From: UBA6168 sp964573725
GTDB lineage: Bacteria > Bacteroidota > Bacteroidia > Chitinophagales > Saprospiraceae
Assembly (NCBI GenBank): GCA_964573725.1
Contig: CAZNLJ010000005.1
Coordinates: forward strand, 62,001-126,000
Direction: 5' to 3'
DNA length: 64,000 bases
The notes below the pieces were generated by a model, which did not search any database, had not been told where the DNA came from, and worked only from the letters and a program-made list of their open reading frames with translations. Numbering within the stretch: position 1 is the first letter of the stretch; every line of letters begins with the position of its first letter. Position numbers and translations under genes: made by a program. Shown here in pieces: positions 56,882 to 64,000 of this stretch.

Positions 56882-58819
56882 TTGGTTCAACCCGCTTTGT
56901 CTGCCCGTTTCGCGCCCCCCTCACCCGGGTGGTGGTTGTTCGCCTTGTTGCTGGTGACGGGCAGGCTATCCGCCCAGGGCGACTCGGTCATCCAGATCGC
57001 CACTGTTGAGGTCAGGGCCGGCAAAGTGCTGCGGGAAGCGGATTTCCGTCGTTCGCACGGACCGGACTCCCTTACGCTGGCGCTGGCCCGGGGCAGCTGT
57101 TTCTCGTCCATCCTACCGTTCACGTCGGATGCCTACTTACGTTCCTACAGTCCGGGCGGACTGAGCACGCTCAGTTTGCGGGGCACCTCGGGATCTCACA
57201 CACCCGTGGTTTGGAATGGGTTGAACCTCCGGCATCCCATGAACGGCACCACGGATTATTCCTTGTATCCGGTCTGGTTGCTGGAAGACATCGCGGTGCA
57301 GGTAGGCAGCGGCCTTCCGCACCAGGGAAGCGGACTCCTGGGAGGCGGTATCCTGCTTTCGGACCGGCTGGCCGACATCCGCGGCACCGGCTGGGAAGTG
57401 GGGACGGTGGCGGGCAGTTTCGGTACATTCTCAGGATTGGCAAAAGCACAGTATCACCGCGGGCGACACACCGGACAGTTGAGGTATGTCCATCAGCAGG
57501 CCACCAACGATTACCCCCTTCCCGGCGCGCTGCGCCGCCGCCAGGAAAATGCGGCCATCCGGCAGGATGCCATGACCTTTGCGCACATCGTCAGACCGGA
57601 TTCCTCGCAGGAGTGGTCGGTGCACAGCTGGTTGCAACAGGCCGACCGACAGATACCCCCTACCCTGACGGAAGCCCCGATATCGGCCCGGCAGCAGGAC
57701 CGGACCGCTCGGATGGTAGTCCGCTGGAAGCAGGAAAAGCGCAAGTCCGCCACGGAAGCGTCGGCAGGGTGCTCCCTGGACGAAATCCTCTATTTCAGCC
57801 AGCTCACCGATTCTACCAGAAGCCGTTCCCAGCTGCTACAATCCGACGTGCGACATATGCGGCAAACAGCAGGCGGCGGGAGCTTTGGTATCGGCTACCA
57901 ATTCGCCGGACAACGGGCCGTCGCGCCGACCACCGGCAGCCGGCGGCGGGAGCTCCATACTTTTCATGCGACCCTTCGGGTGCCCTTGCCTTGGCGGCGA
58001 TTTTGGATACAGGCGGCGGTGCAGTCCGTCCTGACAGCCGATAAATGGCAAGCCCCCGGGGGAACAATTGTGCTGCAAACCGGCCTGCGGAAGCACCTCC
58101 GGTGGATGGGAAGCCTGTCCCGGTCCTTCAGTTTCCCCACCTTCAACGACCTGTATTGGCGCGACGCGTACGCGGAGGGCAACCCGTCCCTGCGACCGGA
58201 ACAATCCCTCGCCGTCAGCACCGGGTTGACCTGGCAGTACCAACCCAGTGTACGGAAGACCTGGAACCTGCATGCCGAACTGTCGGCGAACCAGGTACGG
58301 GACTGGATACTATGGGGTCAGGAAGCGCAGCGTTGGCGGCCGGAGAACAAAAGGACCGTCCGCGTGCACGGCTTGGCTGCGCACGGAAGCCATACCGCCC
58401 GATTCTCGTCGGACTTTTACATGCGTCTCCAGGCCGGATTTGCCTACAACCGCAGCACCGTCGCTGCCGTCTATGACCCGCGGGACCACCGACAGGTCGG
58501 AAAACAATTGGTTTACACACCCGTTTGGACCGGGCACGGGACCGGATCGTTGGTGGTTCGCCGTACGGCCCTGCAATTCCAAACCCAATGGGTGGGTCGG
58601 CGACAGACCACTTCCGACAATTTTGCCCCCCTTTCCTTACCACCCTATTGCCATGGGAACCTGGTGGTGCAACAGGTATTGCCTTTCGGCGACCGCTGGA
58701 AAGCCACACTTACCGGAACGGTGCGGAACCTATGGAATACGAACATGGAAACCATCGCAGCCCGGGTGATGCCCGGCAGGCATTACCAATTGACCCTGCT
58801 TTTCGGTCATTCCCGCTGA
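56882..58819 (+). CDS. btuB: BtuB-like TonB-dependent outer-membrane receptor
   Basis: 645 residues. No ATG is present near the start; TTG at 56882, after an A-rich stretch, is the most likely start and gives a signal peptide ending near GRLSAQ. The plug domain spans about 35-150 (LSTLSLRGTSGSHTPVVWNG and YPVWLLEDIAVQVGSGLPHQ), followed by a 22-strand-type barrel ending in HYQLTLLFGHSR. There is no carboxypeptidase-like leading domain, as in vitamin-type receptors. The next gene is a BtuG-like lipoprotein preceded by a cobalamin riboswitch, which supports cobalamin as the ligand; that assignment is inferred from context. TonB supplies the energy in this family. Confidence 0.75.
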   Translation: MVQPALSARFAPPSPGWWLFALLLVTGRLSAQGDSVIQIATVEVRAGKVLREADFRRSHGPDSLTLALARGSCFSSILPFTSDAYLRSYSPGGLSTLSLRGTSGSHTPVVWNGLNLRHPMNGTTDYSLYPVWLLEDIAVQVGSGLPHQGSGLLGGGILLSDRLADIRGTGWEVGTVAGSFGTFSGLAKAQYHRGRHTGQLRYVHQQATNDYPLPGALRRRQENAAIRQDAMTFAHIVRPDSSQEWSVHSWLQQADRQIPPTLTEAPISARQQDRTARMVVRWKQEKRKSATEASAGCSLDEILYFSQLTDSTRSRSQLLQSDVRHMRQTAGGGSFGIGYQFAGQRAVAPTTGSRRRELHTFHATLRVPLPWRRFWIQAAVQSVLTADKWQAPGGTIVLQTGLRKHLRWMGSLSRSFSFPTFNDLYWRDAYAEGNPSLRPEQSLAVSTGLTWQYQPSVRKTWNLHAELSANQVRDWILWGQEAQRWRPENKRTVRVHGLAAHGSHTARFSSDFYMRLQAGFAYNRSTVAAVYDPRDHRQVGKQLVYTPVWTGHGTGSLVVRRTALQFQTQWVGRRQTTSDNFAPLSLPPYCHGNLVVQQVLPFGDRWKATLTGTVRNLWNTNMETIAARVMPGRHYQLTLLFGHSR

Positions 58820-58962
58820 CGATTTAACCCCCACGGTTGCCGCCGCTCGAAAAGAAAAACTACTTTTACGGCGGTACAGGTGACCCGAAGTTTTTCGAAG
58901 GAACCGAATCCGGGACCGGGGGCCGGAATACGCCGACACAGCAGTGCGGCGTATCGAACCCC

Positions 58963-59137
58963 GGCAGGTTGCAGCCTTGCGCGTTCCGGTCGAATCACAC
59001 CGGGTTGAAAAGGGAACCGGGTGTAAATCCCGGGCTGTTCCCGCAGCTGTGAGCCTCCCGAAGGATTCGGCCGATAAGCCACTGTTCCGGATCGGAATGG
59101 GAAGGCGGTCCGAATGAGGCGAGCCAGAAGACCTGCC
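58963..59137 (+). promoter_or_regulatory. Cobalamin (B12) riboswitch
   Basis: P1 is formed by GGCAGGT (58963-58969) with ACCTGCC (59131-59137). The conserved core reads AGGGAACCGGGTGTAAATCC (from 59011), then CTGTTCCCGCAGCTGTGA, followed by GCCACTG near 59078 and GGGAAGGCGG near 59099, and the closing B12 box GAGCCAGAAGACCTGCC (59121-59137). These match the cobalamin riboswitch consensus in order and spacing. It lies about 145 bases before the propeller lipoprotein gene and downstream of the btuB-like gene. A hairpin ATACGCCG/CGGCGTAT (58928-58954) sits just upstream. Binding of cobalamin normally reduces expression of the downstream gene. Confidence 0.95.
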
Positions 59138-59283
59138 CGTACCGACCGCCTGTCAGCTTTCGGAGAAAAAGCTGGAGCGCCCTGCCCATGGCCGGCCGTG
59201 CATCCGTCGGATGTATCCGCTGAACGGTGCCCTCCTTTGTTTTCCTGCCGAAAGGAAACCTAACAATTCCAAACGGTTCCTTC

Positions 59284-60378
59284 ATGTTTTCACGAAACCT
59301 TATGCCATCCCCCGGCCGCCTTTCCGCGTGGCCCTACATGCTCCTGATGCTCCCGTTCCTACCGGGTTGTGAAAAGGCGGTGGACCCATTGCCGAACCCG
59401 ACATTCGGTACCGGTGTATTCATCGTCAACGAGGGGCCGTTCCAGACCGGCAGCGGCACCCTGAGTTTCTACGACCGTCAAACGGAGGAAGTCCGGCATG
59501 ACATCTACCGTACCGCCAACGATGGAGCAACCATCGGCAACATATTCCAATCCATGACCATACACGGCCAAGCCGCCTACCTGGTGGCCAACAATGCCGG
59601 ACGGTTACTGGTGGTGGACAAGACCACCCTTCGGCAGACCGGAAAGCTCGAACAACTGGACCAGCCCCGGTACTGCCTGCCGGTCTCCGACCGCTACGCT
59701 TGCCTGACACAATGGGGGGCGGATGGCAAAAGCGGGGAACTCTTGTGGCTGGACCTTCCAACCTTGACCATCGTGGACAGCTTGCGGACCGGAAACGGTC
59801 CGGAGCAAATGTGGGTGCTGGGAAACAAGCTGTATGTCGCGAACAGCGGTGGTATCGGCGGGGTGGATTCCGTCATCACGGTTGTCGATCTGGACACCCG
59901 GCAGCTAATCGACCAGGTCGTGGTCGGCATCAATCCCGTCAGTATGGCCGCCACTGCGGACGGGGCGCTGTGGGTAGGCTGTGCCGGCTATACGGATTGG
60001 ACGGATCCCGGCAACCCATTGAACCAGCCCGGTCGACTGGTCCGGTTGGTGGACGACCAGGTCGACCGATCGCTGCCGCTCGAGACGGGAGCCTATGACC
60101 TGACGGTGACCGACGACGGCCGGCGATTGCTATTCCTGGGCTCCAATTACGGCGCACCGGTATACCAGCTGGATCTGGAAAACAGCCAGGGCGCGGTCGG
60201 TACCTTCCTATCCGGCAACTATTATGCAATGGCGGCCGACCCGGTGAGCGGTCGCATTCTGGTTGCCGACGCCATGGATTTCCAATCGGTCGGCAGGGTG
60301 CATATCTTTGACCTGGCCGGAAACGAGCAGGGAACGTTTGATGCCGGCATCATTCCGGGCGGCTTCGCTTTCCAATAG
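59284..60378 (+). CDS. BtuG-like beta-propeller surface lipoprotein (cobalamin binding inferred)
   Basis: 364 residues from the ATG at 59284; a GTG at 59227 in frame is less likely because it lengthens the n-region. A lipoprotein signal is visible: MLLMLPFLPGC with Cys at the lipobox, so the mature protein is membrane-anchored. The remainder is a YncE/DUF5074-like seven-bladed beta-propeller with repeated strands such as GTLSFYDRQT, LLVVDKTTLRQTGKL, ITVVDLDTRQLIDQV and VHIFDLAGNE. BtuG proteins of this shape cap BtuB on the Bacteroides surface and capture B12. The cobalamin riboswitch directly upstream is the reason for the BtuG-like call. Confidence 0.85.
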   Translation: MFSRNLMPSPGRLSAWPYMLLMLPFLPGCEKAVDPLPNPTFGTGVFIVNEGPFQTGSGTLSFYDRQTEEVRHDIYRTANDGATIGNIFQSMTIHGQAAYLVANNAGRLLVVDKTTLRQTGKLEQLDQPRYCLPVSDRYACLTQWGADGKSGELLWLDLPTLTIVDSLRTGNGPEQMWVLGNKLYVANSGGIGGVDSVITVVDLDTRQLIDQVVVGINPVSMAATADGALWVGCAGYTDWTDPGNPLNQPGRLVRLVDDQVDRSLPLETGAYDLTVTDDGRRLLFLGSNYGAPVYQLDLENSQGAVGTFLSGNYYAMAADPVSGRILVADAMDFQSVGRVHIFDLAGNEQGTFDAGIIPGGFAFQ

Positions 60379-60416
60379 GCGGGAAGGCGCGGGTCGTTCC
60401 GGCGCAACAAAAGCAG

Positions 60417-61103
60417 ATGACGAAGAAAACCACGCGGAAGCGATACACCACGGCACTTCGGGAAAAAGCGGCGGAAATCGCCGTTATCCTGGAGTCCTTG
60501 TATCCGGACACACCGGTACCACTGGATCACCGGGACGAATATACCTTGTTGGTAGCGGTATTGTTGTCGGCACAGTGTACGGATGTCCGGGTGAACCAGG
60601 TCACCCCGGCCCTATTCGCGCGGGCGGGCGACCCGGCGGCCATGCGGACGGTGCCTGTCGAGGAGATACAAGCCATTATCCGCCCTTGCGGATTGTCGCC
60701 GGCCAAAGCGAAGGCGATCCATGAATTGTCGGATATCCTGGTCCGTAGCCATGACGGGAAAGTGCCGGCCGATTGGGAAGCGCTGGAGGCATTGCCCGGC
60801 GTAGGGCACAAGACGGCCAGTGTCGTCATGTCACAGGCCTTCGGCATTCCCGCGTTTCCGGTGGATACCCACATCCATCGGTTGGCTTGGCGTTGGGGCT
60901 TGAGTTCCGGCAAGCATGTGAGCGAGACCGAAAGGGATTTGAAAGCCTTGTTTCCGGAGGAAAAATGGAACAAGCTGCACCTGCAGATCATCTTTTTCGG
61001 AAGGGAATACTGTCCAGCCCGCGGACACGACCCGGTGAAGTGTCCCATCTGCCGGACCTATGGCCGGAAGGACCTGTTCATCCAAAAAAAGAAGAAAACA
61101 TGA
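60417..61103 (+). CDS. nth: Endonuclease III-like DNA glycosylase/AP lyase
   Basis: 228 residues. The helix-hairpin-helix LPGVGHKTASVVMS contains the catalytic Lys K132, and VDTHIHRLAWRWGL contains the catalytic Asp D150. It excises oxidised pyrimidines in base-excision repair. The C-terminal [4Fe-4S] site of typical Nth (C-X6-C-X2-C-X5-C) is altered: only C199, C209 and C212 are present (YCPARGHDPVKCPICRTYGR) and there is no fourth Cys, so the cluster may be absent or differ. It begins 38 bases after the BtuG-like gene and its stop overlaps the cutC start, so it is probably in the same transcript as these. Confidence 0.94.
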   Translation: MTKKTTRKRYTTALREKAAEIAVILESLYPDTPVPLDHRDEYTLLVAVLLSAQCTDVRVNQVTPALFARAGDPAAMRTVPVEEIQAIIRPCGLSPAKAKAIHELSDILVRSHDGKVPADWEALEALPGVGHKTASVVMSQAFGIPAFPVDTHIHRLAWRWGLSSGKHVSETERDLKALFPEEKWNKLHLQIIFFGREYCPARGHDPVKCPICRTYGRKDLFIQKKKKT

Positions 61104-61714
61104 TTTGGGAAGCCTGTGTGGAGACACTGGAGCAAGCGATCCAGGCGGAGCGCCTGGGAGCGCACCGAATTGAGCTTTGCAGCCGCCTGGAGACGGGCGG
61201 GCTGACCCCGCCGGACGATTTGGTTGCCGCCTGTTTGTCGGCCTTGTCCATTCCGGTAATGGTGATGATCCGGCCCCGGGAAGGTGATTTCGTTTACCAC
61301 GAGGCCGAGCTGGCCGAGATGCGGTCGGCCATCGACCGGTGCAAGCAGCGGCAGGTTGCCGGCATCGTGTTCGGCATCCTGACGGCGGCCGGCGCGGTGG
61401 ATTTGGATGCCACCCGGGAAATGGCGGCATTTGCCGCTCCCCTACCCTGTACCTTTCACAAAGCGATCGACGAATGCCCTGATATTCCGGAAGCGGTACG
61501 TCAACTGACGACTATCCCGGGAATCCGGCGCATCCTTTCCTCCGGTGGGGCGGAAACTGCGAAGGAGGGGGCGGAGATGCTCCGTCGCATGCAAGCGGTG
61601 GCACAGGACAAGCTGACCATCATCGCGGCGGGGAAGGTCACCCTGGAGAACAGGGACAGCGTGGCGAGGGAAACCGGCGCAAGGGAATGCCATGGAAGGA
61701 AAATCGTCGGATGA
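61100..61714 (+). CDS. cutC: CutC-family protein
   Basis: 204 residues; the start ATG overlaps the nth stop (ATGA). The TIM-barrel family lines are present: WEACVETLEQAIQAERLGAH, RIELCSRLETGGLTPPDD, MVMIRPREGDFVYH, VFGILTAAGAVDLDATREMA, FHKAIDEC and ILSSGGAETAKEGAEML. It is called copper homeostasis protein CutC, but its biochemical role is not settled. It ends at ECHGRKIVG, somewhat shorter than the ~240-250 residues of many members, lacking the extended C-terminal tail. The overlap with nth indicates coupled translation. Confidence 0.92.
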   Translation: MIWEACVETLEQAIQAERLGAHRIELCSRLETGGLTPPDDLVAACLSALSIPVMVMIRPREGDFVYHEAELAEMRSAIDRCKQRQVAGIVFGILTAAGAVDLDATREMAAFAAPLPCTFHKAIDECPDIPEAVRQLTTIPGIRRILSSGGAETAKEGAEMLRRMQAVAQDKLTIIAAGKVTLENRDSVARETGARECHGRKIVG

Positions 61715-61743
61715 AGGACCGTTCCCAGGCTTAGGATAAAAGC

Positions 61744-61779
61744 CGGAAGCCGGGTCGATGCGTACATCGACCCGGCTTC
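61744..61779. terminator. Bidirectional terminator-like hairpin
   Basis: A perfect 16-base stem (GGAAGCCGGGTCGATG / CATCGACCCGGCTTCC) with a four-base loop CGTA, between the convergent cutC and TonB genes. There is no long U tract, but the stem is the strongest in the window. Confidence 0.7.
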
Positions 61780-61823
61780 CGAAGGAGGGTGACCGATTCG
61801 TCCTGGTCCCGGCTGACCGGGGA

Positions 61824-62720
61824 TCACTCGAGCTTGAACTTCACCGGCAGGTTGAATTGGACACGGACGGCCCGTCCGCGTTGTTTACCCGGTTCCCATT
61901 TCGGCATCATGTTGACCACCCGGAGTGCTTCGGCGCCGCATCCGGCACCGATTTCCCGTACGACTTCCGCCTGGGTGATGGTGCCGTCCTTTTCCACGAC
62001 GAACTTGACGACGACCATTCCTTCCACACCGTTCTCCCGGGCGATGGCGGGGTATTTGATATTGCCGTAGATGAATTGCAGCATTTTTTCATCCGCACAT
62101 TTCTTCTTTTGGGCCTTATCCGTGATACCCTCGCAGCCGGGGAAGGAGGGTTGGTCTTCCACCACCTTGAAGATTTCCTCCTCTTCCTGTTTCGGTGGCG
62201 GAGGCGGCGGTGGCGGTGGCGGTGGTTTGTCGACGACGGGTTCCGGGCGTTGGAACTCCTCGTCTTTCGGACTAAGGTCCTTGAAGACGACGGTTTCCTC
62301 AACGGAAACGTCATTCGGCACTTCCTGAATCTTGGGTGGCGGCGGTGGCGGCGGTGGAGGCGGTGGTTCTGCCGTCCGGGGTGTTTCCATTTCGATTTCT
62401 TCATCCAATGTCCCCAACAAGGCAGATACATCAATCACCTTCTCATACTGCGTCCAGCTGAATGCAAGGATCATCAGTAAGATCGACGCCAACAGGCCGT
62501 AATTCAGAAAGGTGCCGCTCAAGCTGAACGTGTCCACTTCCGGGTACTTGTTCCTCCCCACCAAGGGGGATTCGAACGTAGTGCCGGCGTGTTTTCCCGT
62601 GAGGTCACTGTCGGCCCGCCTGTTGTAGACCCTGCGCACCAGGAAGATGATGGCGGCAGTAGCCATGATGATCAGGACGAGCGCAGCAACGACCCACTTG
62701 CCTGCAACTTCTAAATCCAT
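61824..62720 (-). CDS. TonB-family energy transducer with two N-terminal membrane segments
   Basis: 298 residues. Two hydrophobic segments are visible, about 8-30 (VVAALVLIIMATAAIIFLV) and about 73-90 (YGLLASILLMILAFSW), where TonB usually has one. A periplasmic linker with two runs of 11 prolines follows, then the C-terminal TonB domain (about 215-298, IYGNIKYPAIARENGVEGMV, then VKFVVEKDGTI). TonB couples the ExbB-ExbD proton motor to outer-membrane receptors such as the two in this window. No exbB/exbD genes are next to it. It begins only 5 bases after the VanZ-like gene's stop, so the two are cotranscribed. Confidence 0.93.
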   Translation of the reverse strand: MDLEVAGKWVVAALVLIIMATAAIIFLVRRVYNRRADSDLTGKHAGTTFESPLVGRNKYPEVDTFSLSGTFLNYGLLASILLMILAFSWTQYEKVIDVSALLGTLDEEIEMETPRTAEPPPPPPPPPPPKIQEVPNDVSVEETVVFKDLSPKDEEFQRPEPVVDKPPPPPPPPPPPKQEEEEIFKVVEDQPSFPGCEGITDKAQKKKCADEKMLQFIYGNIKYPAIARENGVEGMVVVKFVVEKDGTITQAEVVREIGAGCGAEALRVVNMMPKWEPGKQRGRAVRVQFNLPVKFKLE

Positions 62721-62725
62721 ATTGG

Positions 62726-63091
62726 CTAAGTTTTATGAGTGAATAATCTGAAGCCGATGTAAGCCAGGGATATGCCCGCCAGATTGGCGACCATGTCCCA
62801 CCATTCGAAGTAGCGGTACGGCAGGAGACCTTGCAGGCACTCCAGCAGGAAGCCGTATGCCGCCACGACGGAGAAAGTGACCAGGTAATGATGACTTTCC
62901 GTTTTCCTGATGCCGGACAAGGCCCGGAAAGCAAGCCAACCGAGTGCAGCGTAGGCCAGGAGGTGGTTGACCTTGTCACGCGGTACCCATTCCTGTGGAA
63001 CCGGCACCTGCTTGTTCAAGGAAAGCACCCCGATCAGCATGGCGCAACAAAAAGCCGGTAAATAAGCCTTGGCCGTTTCGGTCCTGGTCAT
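62726..63091 (-). CDS. VanZ-like membrane protein
   Basis: 121 residues with three to four membrane helices. The family line DKVNHLLAYAALGWLAFRAL and the later YRYFEWWDMVANLAGISLAY with the ExxD pattern are those of the VanZ/RhsE-like group of small integral membrane proteins. Function is unknown in most bacteria; VanZ itself adds low-level teicoplanin resistance. It shares a transcript with the TonB gene, 5 bases apart. Confidence 0.9.
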   Translation of the reverse strand: MTRTETAKAYLPAFCCAMLIGVLSLNKQVPVPQEWVPRDKVNHLLAYAALGWLAFRALSGIRKTESHHYLVTFSVVAAYGFLLECLQGLLPYRYFEWWDMVANLAGISLAYIGFRLFTHKT

Positions 63092-63346
63092 GGTTTCAGG
63101 TGTAAAGATGGGGAAAGCGAACAGGATGGTGGGTTCCCGCAGGATTTTTTTTCATTTTTTTTTCACAACCTGTCGCTGCCACCGACTAACATGCCAACGG
63201 TACCGGCCGAATCCCGGAGCTATGGGACCGAAGGCATGTCCGGTCAACGGCAAGGCCAGGAACAGCATACCGGGTGGCGAACAAGGCGGCTTCTGCACCT
63301 GCCCCGTGCCAGTACCCGCTTCGGAACAAAATCGGACCCCGGGAAA

Positions 63347-63739
63347 CTATTGTACCAGGGCCGCATAGGCTTCCGCATCCAGGAGCGCCGCCAATTCGGC
63401 GGGATCCGAAAGCGCCACCTTGACGATCCAACCATCCGTGTAAGGGGCGGAGTTGACCAGGGTCGGGTCATCGCCTTCCTTTTCATCAATCGACGGATTG
63501 AAGGACAGTACTGTTCCGCTGACCGGCATGTAGAGGTCGGAAGTGGTCTTGACCGCCTCAACAGTCCCGAAGACATCCTGGGCGGACAAGGTCTCTCCGA
63601 CACAATCCACTTCCACGTATACGATTTCGCCCAATTCCTGTTGGGCATAGTCCGTAATGCCGATGACAGCGGTACCATCCGCTTCCACCCGGATCCATTC
63701 ATGGTCTTTCGTGTACTTCAATGCTGCGGGAAATTCCAT
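63347..63739 (-). CDS. gcvH: Glycine cleavage system H protein
   Basis: 130 residues from the ATG at 63739; the frame runs 14 codons further up without support. The family start ALKYTKDHEWIRVE, the GITDYAQQELGEIVYVE line and the lipoyl-attachment motif VFGTVEAVKTTSDLY (Lys K64) are all present. GcvH carries the aminomethyl group on its lipoyl arm between the P, T and L proteins of the glycine cleavage complex. No gcvP or gcvT lies nearby. A -7 box is upstream, and 255 bases separate it from the VanZ-like gene. Confidence 0.97.
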   Translation of the reverse strand: MEFPAALKYTKDHEWIRVEADGTAVIGITDYAQQELGEIVYVEVDCVGETLSAQDVFGTVEAVKTTSDLYMPVSGTVLSFNPSIDEKEGDDPTLVNSAPYTDGWIVKVALSDPAELAALLDAEAYAALVQ

Positions 63740-63800
63740 AGTTCGATGCGGTTTTGATGATGCAGTTGCACCGGTCTGCATCCAGGCGACCGGCAGGGGT

Positions 63801-63808
63801 CAAAAATA
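63801..63808 (-). promoter_or_regulatory. Candidate -7 promoter box for gcvH
   Basis: The minus strand reads TATTTTTG, an exact TAnnTTTG match, 61 bases before the gcvH ATG. The -33 region at 19-21 bases does not show TTTG, so the match is partial. Confidence 0.4.
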
Positions 63809-64000
63809 CTTCAATAGCCCGATAATTCGACGGTCCGTTGAAATATTCCCGTGGGAAAGAAGCGGTATGGTTCGTTGATCCGGAAAATGTACGTCGGCAC
63901 GTCCGTCAGGCAAAGGATTGTCGAGCCACGGGAAGTGCTGCGGGCATGACCTGTCCGCAGCATGCGTCGGCGTCCCGAAGCACAAGCGGGAGATTGCATC

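Noticed and set aside
63800..63999. Short minus-strand frames at the right edge of the window
   Set aside because: They overlap the probable gcvH promoter, have no recognisable motifs and overlap each other in different frames.

Overview
The window looks like a GC-rich member of the Bacteroidota, probably a Saprospiria/Lewinella-type bacterium. The evidence is: two C-terminal type A type-IX-secretion (T9SS) sorting domains and one gliding-motility (type B/CHU_C) domain; very large secreted proteins built from PKD, CARDB and thrombospondin-3 modules; a TonB-dependent receptor with an N-terminal carboxypeptidase-regulatory-like domain; a proline-rich Bacteroidota-type TonB; and -7 boxes of the TAnnTTTG type upstream of several genes. 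No phage, insertion sequence, CRISPR array, rRNA or tRNA was seen. The taxonomic call is inference.

Layout. (1) 72-21253, minus strand: a block of secreted proteins. In transcription order these are a 1094-residue PKD/MopE-motif protein, a giant ~4777-residue protein with a P-domain, five ~540-residue beta-helix modules and eight CARDB repeats, a ~400-residue secreted protein, and a thrombospondin-3 calcium-binding protein that may be frameshifted at the window edge. (2) 21408-28528: a cardiolipin-synthase-like enzyme, succinyl-CoA synthetase beta (sucC), a TonB-dependent receptor, a SlyD-like prolyl isomerase and a Tat-exported class V aminotransferase. (3) 28841-39207, minus strand: a T9SS cargo protein, then a probable operon DinB-like / prmA / 1520-residue secreted protein / DEDDh exonuclease / DUF4412-like protein, and a coiled-coil protein. 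(4) 39480-44858: a secreted subtilase with a T9SS domain, converging on a YceI-like protein and a MarR regulator. (5) 45349-50533: a complete ilvD-ilvB-ilvN-ilvC branched-chain amino acid cluster closed by a strong terminator. (6) 50732-61714, plus strand: a glycosyltransferase, a 1499-residue CHU_C protein, then a cobalamin locus with a BtuB-like receptor, a cobalamin riboswitch and a BtuG-like beta-propeller lipoprotein, followed closely by nth and cutC. (7) 61824-63739, minus strand: gcvH, a VanZ-like protein and a TonB energy transducer.

How it fits together. Much of the window is outer-surface biology: large modular secreted proteins, two TonB-dependent receptors and a TonB protein that could energise them. 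The best-supported regulatory feature is the cobalamin riboswitch, which lies between the receptor gene and the propeller lipoprotein gene rather than ahead of both, so that nth and cutC may fall under B12 control. The most unusual coding features are the ~14.3 kb giant gene with its regular module period and the uncharacterised 1520-residue protein carried with prmA. I did not find a clearly new defence or mobile system.
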